Of a DNA stretch of 64,000 nt, positions 57,851 to 64,000 are shown one piece after another; position 1 is the first letter of the stretch; the number at the start of each line of letters is the position of its first letter. This stretch comes from Cycas panzhihuaensis (lineage: Eukaryota > Cycadophyta). The notes under the pieces were generated by a model. That model worked only from the letters and a program-made list of their open reading frames with translations, was not told where the DNA came from and did not search any database. The translations under genes and the position numbers were made by a program. The stretch lies in assembly GCA_023213395.1 (NCBI GenBank), contig CM041465.1, forward strand, positions 18,166,001 through 18,230,000. The letters run 5' to 3'.

Positions 57851-58450
57851 GATTTCTGCCATGCTCTTGCTTGTAACTAACATGTCATCAACATACAATA
57901 CCAAGATAATGAATAAGCCCTTGTCTAAGAATTTAAAGTAAACACAATGGTTATTCTCACTTCTTTTAAAATTTTAGCTCTCCATGAAGGCATCAAACTT
58001 CTTGTATCATTGCCTAGATGATTGCTTTAGGCCATATAATGATTTCCTAAGTCTGCAAACAAGTCTTTTCCTGCCATTCTGTACAAACCCTTCTAGCTAA
58101 TACATATAGATATCCTCATCTAAATCTCCATGTAGAAAAGTTATTTTTACATCTAACTACTCCAACTCCAAATTAAAATAAGCTACTAATGTTAATAAAA
58201 CTTAAATTGAAACAAGTTTGAGAATTGGAAAAAAGATCTCATAAAAGTTAATATCTGCTTTCTGTACAAAGCCCTTAGCCACTAATCTTGCCCTGTATTT
58301 ATCAACATTTATTTTCTTCTTGAAAACCCATCTATAACCAACAGTCTTCCTAATATGTGGAAGTTCTACCAAGTCCTATGATTTATTTTTCTTCAAAGCA
58401 TCTATCTCTTCCTATATAGCCCTCTTCTACTTCTCACTATGGATATCATC
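57850..58450 (-). pseudogene. Reverse transcriptase of element E
   Basis: Minus-strand reading near 58330-57880: WVFKKKINVDKYRARLVAKG-like words, then a HGDLDEDIYMY region, NGRKRLVCRLRKSLYGLKQS near 58050, and the catalytic box LVLYVDDMLVT near 57895 (YVDD intact). Stops interrupt it. Confidence 0.82.
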
Positions 58451-58689
58451 TACTACTTCCTGATAGCATGTAGGCTCACCATCATTAGAAACCAAAATAA
58501 TAGAAACATAAGGGATGTACCTATCAGGTGGATGACTAACTCATGTAGATCTTCTAACAGTTGGTGGAGGAGTATCTATATACTCCTGTAAATCTACTGT
58601 AGATTCATCTTCAGAAAGATCTTCTTACTCTTCTATTTCCAAAGATGGTTAGGTTTCAAACTTGACCTATTGATGTTTAACTTTTTGCT

Positions 58690-59560
58690 CCTATTTCACT
58701 TTAACTTTTACACTGTCTGATTTTAGAAAAGGAGATTCATCAAATACAATATCTCTATTAATAGTAATTTTATAGGTAGTAGGATCCCACAACCTGTATC
58801 CCTTCATACCATCTATATCACCATAACCAACAAAGATACATCTCTTGGATTTTGGGTCTAACTTTAAACGTTGACTTTTATCAGTCAAGGCATAAGAATC
58901 ACAACTAAAAACTTTCAAATTTGAATAGTCATATGGATGTCTAGTCTATACCTCTTCAGGAATCTTGCAATCTATTGCAAGTGATGGTGACCTATTTACC
59001 AAATAACAAGTTGTTTGAACATCTTCTACCTATAAGCCTTACTCTACTCATGCATTATTCATGTACTTAGTTATGTCATTCTGCTACAGAGTATAGCTAG
59101 TGGTCTTATCCCTTTCGATCCCAGATTCTCTGTAATAGTTCTCAAACTCGAAGGAGTTGAACTCACCTCTATTATCAGTTCTTAAACATTTGATTGACTT
59201 GTTAGTGCTCTTCTCAACTAGATCCTTGAACTGCTTAAACACAGTGAAAACTATAGATTGCCTTTTAAAAAATAGACCTATACCTTTCTAGAATAATCAT
59301 CTATACATGTGACAAAGTACAATGATCCTCCATAAGATATTATAGGGGCTGGTCCCCATACATCTAAATGTACGTAATCTAGAACACCTTTACTAGTGTG
59401 ACTCCCTACTTTAAACTTGAGTCTATACTGCTTTCCAAAAATACAATATTTGTAAAAATTCAAATCTGAAAGTTGTAAGTTAGGAAGTAACTTAAGGTTC
59501 ATCAACACCTTAAGTCCTCTCTCACTCATGTGCCCAAGTCTCTAATTCCATAACTGAGCT
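58690..59560 (-). pseudogene. Integrase of element E
   Basis: Frame 59529-59278: MSERGLKVLMNLKLLPNLQL (GHMSERGL is the HHCC lead-in), FKVGSHTSKGVLDYVHLDVW (first Asp), SYGGSLYFVTCIDDYSRKV. Downstream, CLRTDNRGEFNSFEF-like words at about 59190, then the post-integrase frame 58918-58691: KRCIFVGYGDIDGMKGYRLW and NRDIVFDES. Broken by stops between frames. Confidence 0.84.
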
Positions 59561-59649
59561 GGATCTTTTGTAGTCTTTGATGTTGTAGCTACATCGCTGA
59601 CATCTATACTTCCACTAAAATGTAAATGTTTTATTTCTTTAAGGCTTTC

Positions 59650-60425
59650 ATAACAACCAAGGTGCCCTTTGACACCTTTAAGACTCCTTCATGACCTATC
59701 TTATTATAGTGCCAATATCTGAGCTTAATCTTCTTGCCTTTTATCTTTGACCTTGATGTGTCCCTAGAGCTTTATCCTCTCTCAATTGTTCTACCCCTTA
59801 TTGACATAGCTTTTGGTGTGGAGGTTTCAAGACTAGATTTCCTCCTTACTTCTTCCATCAACAAAGCTCTCACAACATAATTATAGTCTAATTCATCTAT
59901 AGTGCTAAAACTAATTGAGGTGATAATATTATCCTAGGATTCTGGTAATGAATATAATAAGGTAACAGCCTTATCCTCATCCTTAATTGTGACATCGCTA
60001 CTAGCTAATTAACAAATAAGAGTATTAAAAATATTTAAATGGTTAGCAATTTTTATACCTTCATTCATAATGAGTATAGTTGCCTCTTTAAGTAGATTTG
60101 ATCCGTCACTGATTTGGTCATATACAAGCCTTCCAACCAGGTCCATAATCCTGTTATTGTCTGCTCTTCTATAATTTTAAATAGAACTTCATCTACTAAG
60201 CACAATCATATTATACTAAAAGCCCTTTTATCTAAATCATCCTATTCATCATTGTCCATTCTTGCGGGTTTCTTCGATTTGCCTACAAGAGCTCTGTATA
60301 AATCTTGTTATACTAGAACATCATACGCTTTCAACTTCTACAACTCAAAGTTGTTCTTACCATTAAATTTCTTCACCTCAAACTTTGCATTTTCTAGTTT
60401 CACCATTTGGTGTAGAAAAAACTAA
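59650..60425 (-). pseudogene. gag of element E
   Basis: Minus-strand reading from 60420: MVKLENAKFEVKKFNGKNNF, ELQKLKAYDVLVQQDLYRAL, then LVYDQISDGSNLLKEATILI, LLYSLPESQDNIITSISFST and a Lys/Arg-rich end with a damaged zinc knuckle (RYWHYNKIGHEGV, cysteines lost). A different Gag type from C and D, closer to the commonly described tobacco Tnt1-like copia Gag by wording. Confidence 0.78.
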
Positions 60426-60464
60426 CACCAAAACCTTTAGAAACTCACTGCAAAAATAAAAGTA

Positions 60465-60476
60465 GCTCTAATACCA
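60465..60476 (-). other. Primer-binding site of element E
   Basis: The minus strand reads TGGTATTAGAGC, two bases after the LTR end; one C-to-T change from TGGTATCAGAGC. Confidence 0.88.
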
Positions 60477-60478
60477 CT

Positions 60479-61055
60479 TGTTGAGAAGACAAGGTCCCAA
60501 TAACCTAAAATTGCCACCAAGATCTAAACCATTTTGTAACTAGTTATAGGAATCAAAACTAAAATTTAACATGTAAGTTCTTAAACTAGAAATAATACAA
60601 TAAAATAAATAAGAGAGCCAATCATCACATATACACTAGATATAACATGGTAAAACCCTAGCAGTGTGTTAGGGAAACATCCACATAGGAAAGGCATCGA
60701 TCTTTATTATCAAAGAATGGAGAAATGTATACAATCTATAGCAAAATGCTCATAACAATAACAACTAGCTACCCAAATCCTCACAGTACATCCAATACAT
60801 TGAACACCATCAACATAATGAAAAAACACCCTAAATCAGGCTACATGAGAGAGTCATATAAGGCACAGATCTAAACCATAATATTTAGGATATTTTGAAT
60901 GAACGACCTTGATTCTCTTTACAATTTAGTATGCTTTTTAGTGCTAGCTTTTTAGGTCAGGGGCTATCACCCCCAAAGCCCGTCTTTACGTGGGGGTGTT
61001 CCAACCCCCCCTCTGCACTCCCTCGACTAAGCGGGTCTCCCTTCCCCCTTGGAAC
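60479..61055 (-). repeat. 5' LTR of element E, truncated by F
   Basis: 577 bp match the first part of 56208-56881. Homology stops after CTTGGAAC at 61055, where F begins with TGTAACATAACCC. About 95 bases of the LTR should lie beyond F. Confidence 0.85.
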
Positions 61056-61397
61056 TGTAACATAACCCTATATTTCCTTAGCATTAGTGAGCAGGAGCCA
61101 CCAACAAGGATTAAGGTGTTTATTAAGATGTGTGTATAGATCGCTAAGCCATCCAATAAGATGTAAGGCCACTAGGGCCACCAGTAGAATCATAAGGATG
61201 AAGACACTTACTTATATATTTAAAGGGTTAAATCACTTGTAATGTCATTGAATATGGTATCTTGGAAGAGAAAGTACTTCCTTACACATTTTGGTGATTC
61301 ACTTTCTATGATCTGCTTGCACACTTGTGTTATTTTAGCTTTATTTTCTACTAATTTTTGCACCTACAAGTCTAGATTTCTGAGAAGGAATAGTCCA
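61056..61397 (+). repeat. 5' LTR of element F
   Basis: 342 bp, TGTAACATAACCC to TAGTCCA, then AG and the PBS. Partner not in window. Confidence 0.75.
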
Positions 61398-61399
61398 AG

Positions 61400-61411
61400 T
61401 GGTATCATAGC
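61400..61411 (+). other. Primer-binding site of element F
   Basis: TGGTATCATAGC, initiator-Met type with one change; identical to that of D. Confidence 0.87.
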
Positions 61412-62662
61412 TACATTCGCGATGGTGGGAAGCTACTTAGAAAATTTTAAAAAAAAATTCCTATATGATTGAGTACTCTCTCTACTTAGGTAGAGATTGA
61501 GGAAAGACCTTCACTTAGTAATTTCTCCAAGGAGATTGAGGAACGATAGCAGGGTAGATCATAGGTCATGAAGTGAAGGGGAATTTCTTCCTTTAAGTAA
61601 TGCAAGCAATTTATTTCTTCTACTTTCAACTCAGTTTTTAGTTTTTCTTTTTTGTATTTAGTTATATTCCAAGGGTAGATAACACTGTTTGGCGGTTACC
61701 CTTTGTTTCCCCTCCCACCTCTCCTTCCTGGGTAGATAATACCATTGGGTGGCTACCTAATTAGTTAGGTAGAGACTCTATATCGGGGGTCTTTAAATAT
61801 CATATAGATCTGTCATTCTAGCTAAGCACATCATGGCTTTTCTGCCCTTTGCGTGAATGACTAGAGATAACACTCTTAAACTAAGCCCTAGACAGAACCT
61901 AGCTATGGAAGTGTGCCTCCACATACATTTGAGTATATAGGATGACCCCCTTTAGGATCCTAAACCCTCGCTAGTACAGGTAAACTATCAGTCGCTGAAG
62001 TATTATAGTACAATGGTTAGCGGTTAGCACTACGAAGTTACCTGCCTTGAACTTCTACATCAGAAGTTTATTGGCAAGCCTATAAGACCAAGCACACCTC
62101 ATCTTTCAGTGGGTAGGACACATCTAATTATTCCCACCCTGCTTCCCCCACCCCAGTCTTACTTAAGATCACAAGCCACTTGCTGCCTGAATTTAAAACT
62201 TGTCAGAATAGTCAAGCTTCTAAGAACAAAAAAAAAAAAAAAAACTCCACTTAGCCATTACTCACGGTGTAAAGAAAGAAAAAAAGAAAAACCCTTACAA
62301 CTCATATACCTCAACTTGATCAGCATATCGTAAGGGTCATTTTGCACTAGGTTAGTTTGTGCCCCTAATTTTTACTCTTTTTTCCACCTAGGCGACTGGT
62401 GGGTCCCACCACCTCAAATTCACCTTAAAACTCATACAACCCATTTTGATGAGTTTTTTGTGCTCGTTCTAGTGGGACAAATATCTTGCTTATGTAATTT
62501 GGGGTCAACAGGCTATAGACACCCTACATCCCCTTATTTGCCCCTTCTTTCCCTATAACAACTACCTATTCTTATATCCCATTCTTTCTTGCTTTGTCCC
62601 ACTTCATTTATTTCCATTCTCTCTACTTGTTCCCTCTTCTTTAATCCCTTTCTTAAGCTCCA
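61412..62662 (+). other. Leader of element F
   Basis: 1.25 kb without a coding domain. Two related 30-base units, GGGTAGATAACACTGTTTGG and GGGTAGATAATACCATTGGG, start at about 61672 and 61731. A-rich tract at 62229-62244. Confidence 0.6.
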
Positions 62663-63720
62663 ATGGAGAAAACTCAAATAGAGAAAATTTCTAAGTTAAC
62701 TAACGACTTGTCTAACTTCAAAATAGAGGTCAACAATAGGCTCAATAGCATGGTTACCAAATCTGACCTAGATGTCGCTAGGTGAGAGATTCTCAGTCAG
62801 TTTCAGCAGTTGTTGCCACCTCAACTCCAAATCACAGGAGATTCTAACTCAACAGGCAACCAACCTCCCCCTTCTCAAGGAAGCAATGCATCTATAGGAG
62901 GTTCTCCACCAAGACAACCCTTTTTCCACTATAAATTCAACATTTCTATCTCTGATCTAGATGTGAATAGAGAGTGCACTCAAAGTTGGATTAACAAGTT
63001 AGAATCTTACTTCACTCTTCACCCAATGTCAAAACAGGACAAAATCTTATATGCTTCCATTCACTTAGATAGTTAAGCTCACCATTGGTTTAACTGGTGG
63101 AAGTGAGAATATCCCTCTCACCAAATATGGTCCCACTTCACTAGTTGTTTCTCTGAACAATATAAAGATACATGGAGTCATCTTTCTTCACATAACTCAC
63201 TCAGCTCAAGCAGACCTCAACTGTAAAAGCTTACATGGATGAATTTCAAGCTTTATATAATTGTGTCCCACAAAGCCAAAACTTGGATAAACAAACTGTG
63301 ATTGATATTTATGTGGCGAGACTCTAAGACCATATTCAGATGAGATTAAAGATAATGGAAATCTACTCCCTTAAGGAAGCTTTCAAGTGGGCCCATATAG
63401 TAGAAGCTGAGTTTACAGCAGACAGGCCCTCAAATTTTCATGAGGATAACTCTTGGTCCTCATGTACTCGACAATCAGACTTCCAGCGACCTCGACCTTG
63501 ATTTGATGATGCCTCTTGTTCTCAAGCTGGCTTTACATGTCCTTGGCCATGATAGGATGATTCCACCCACCCATCTATTAATCGCCAGAATGATGAGACA
63601 TCCACAAAAAGAGTCCAAATTTCTCAAGCCATAGCACAACACCAACTAGAGGCTGGCCTTTGTATATAGTGTGTAAAAAAGTGGACTTTCGGGCATGGTC
63701 ATTTTTGTAAAGTGCAGCTT
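62663..63720 (+). pseudogene. gag of element F
   Basis: ATG at 62663: MEKTQIEKISKLTNDLSNFK, then a stop at 62783 in place of Trp or Arg. The frame continues as QFQQLLPPQLQITGDSNSTG, GGSPPRQPFFHYKFNISISD, CTQSWINKLESYFTLHPMSK, QDKILYASIHLDS, then stop and HHWFNWWK (retrotrans_gag domain). A zinc-binding stretch (LCI, stop, CVKKWTFGHGHFCK) lies near 63657-63715. At least five stops. Forms the RNA-packaging particle in intact copies. Confidence 0.8.
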
Positions 63721-64000
63721 ATGGTTTTCTCCATCGGCCCATCCCTCTCCCTTGATGATCCCTCTAACTCTAACTCTGACCATGAGGTTGATGATGAAAC
63801 CCATGATGAACCTATACCAGACCCTCACCTTGAAGTATCCATATATGCTATCAGCACTTCCTCTTGCCCTGAACCCCTAAGAGTTAGAGGCATCCTTCGT
63901 AAGACTCTAATATCTATCTTGATCATTGGTGGTACGTCACTTAACTTCATTAACATTTCAATAGCTAGACAACTCAACCTATATATTATCCCAAAAAATG
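63721..64000 (+). pseudogene. Protease start of element F, at window edge
   Basis: Acidic linker SNSDHEVDDETHDEPIPDPH, then ISTSSCPEPLRVRGILRKTL and ILIIGGTSLNFINISIARQL. The family pattern is LIDGGSTHNFI, so the catalytic Asp is Ile here (I-G-G-T-S). The frame runs off the window. Confidence 0.65.

Larger units (their letters stand above)
56208..61055 (-). mobile_element. Element E: Ty1/copia retrotransposon, 5' LTR cut by F
   Basis: Direct repeats at 56208-56881 and 60479-61055 are its LTRs, on the minus strand. PBS TGGTATTAGAGC at 60465-60476, PPT-like purine tract next to 56881. Interior order is copia: gag, integrase, RT, RNase H. The interior is only 3.6 kb, short for copia, so parts are deleted or unreadable; no clear protease was read. 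The right LTR breaks off after CTTGGAAC where F starts. No TSD could be checked. It lies in the LINE. Confidence 0.88.
61056..64000 (+). mobile_element. Element F: Ty3/gypsy retrotransposon, 5' part
   Basis: Starts TGTAACATAACCC at 61056, inside the E LTR. Short LTR, PBS, 1.25 kb leader, gag from 62663, zinc-binding motif, then the start of protease at the window edge. The Gag and CX2C knuckle type are those of a different gypsy lineage from A/G/H (chromovirus-like by wording). The rest is outside the window. Stops in gag show decay. Confidence 0.82.

Noticed and set aside
1-64000. tRNA, rRNA or other structured RNA genes
   Set aside because: The only tRNA-like words are primer-binding sites next to LTRs; no cloverleaf or rRNA sequence was seen by eye.

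Overview
The window is plant nuclear DNA made almost entirely of transposable elements. Copia-type elements with initiator-Met-type primer sites (TGGTATCA/TAGC and close variants), Ty3/gypsy elements of a Tat-like lineage, and an L1-like LINE are inserted into one another. I found no intact host gene and no RNA gene. Nested, mostly decayed copies with many in-frame stops suggest a large, slowly purged plant genome (a gymnosperm or a large-genome angiosperm would fit). The species cannot be named from this window.

Layout, with letters I assigned. A (1-8867, minus) is a Tat-like gypsy element: RNase H, RT, protease and gag run leftward from a 3.2 kb 5' LTR at 5665-8867; its 3' part lies outside the window. 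A sits in B, an old copia element on the minus strand whose pieces are 8868-9657, 17326-19320 and 24578-27388, with a probable PBS/LTR edge at 27375-27389. B is also split by C (9658-17325, a complete copia copy with 312-bp LTRs and TSD GTAGG) and by C2 (19321-24577, LTRs of about 376 bp, no recognisable pol). A short + strand relic of a glycyl-tRNA synthetase gene lies at 26600-26839.

G (about 29100-32511 and 45600-46478, minus) is another Tat-like gypsy element, missing everything beyond the start of RT. It is split by H (32512-45599, plus), a GC-rich full-length element of the same lineage with 2.5 kb LTRs and TSD GAAAC. H carries gag, protease, RT, RNase H, integrase and then an extra RNase H1-type domain 3' of integrase. 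The 5' LTR stub of G is cut by a minus-strand LINE (poly-A end at 46479-46490). The LINE is split by D (47127-54778, copia, TSD ACCTT, same family as C) and then by E (56208 onward, copia, minus). The 5' LTR of E is cut by F (61056 to window end, gypsy, plus).

This fixes a relative order of insertion: B before A, C and C2; G before H and the LINE; the LINE before D and E; E before F. Older copies have lost coding capacity largely through changes that look like C-to-T decay (CAG to TAG, CAA to TAA, TGG to TAG). H keeps its CpG-rich sequence but is broken by small indels. The observations most worth checking are the RNase H1 domain after integrase in H, the odd indel pattern of H, the GlyRS relic, and the pol-less element C2. 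I saw no evidence for a defence system, CRISPR array or other non-transposon system.
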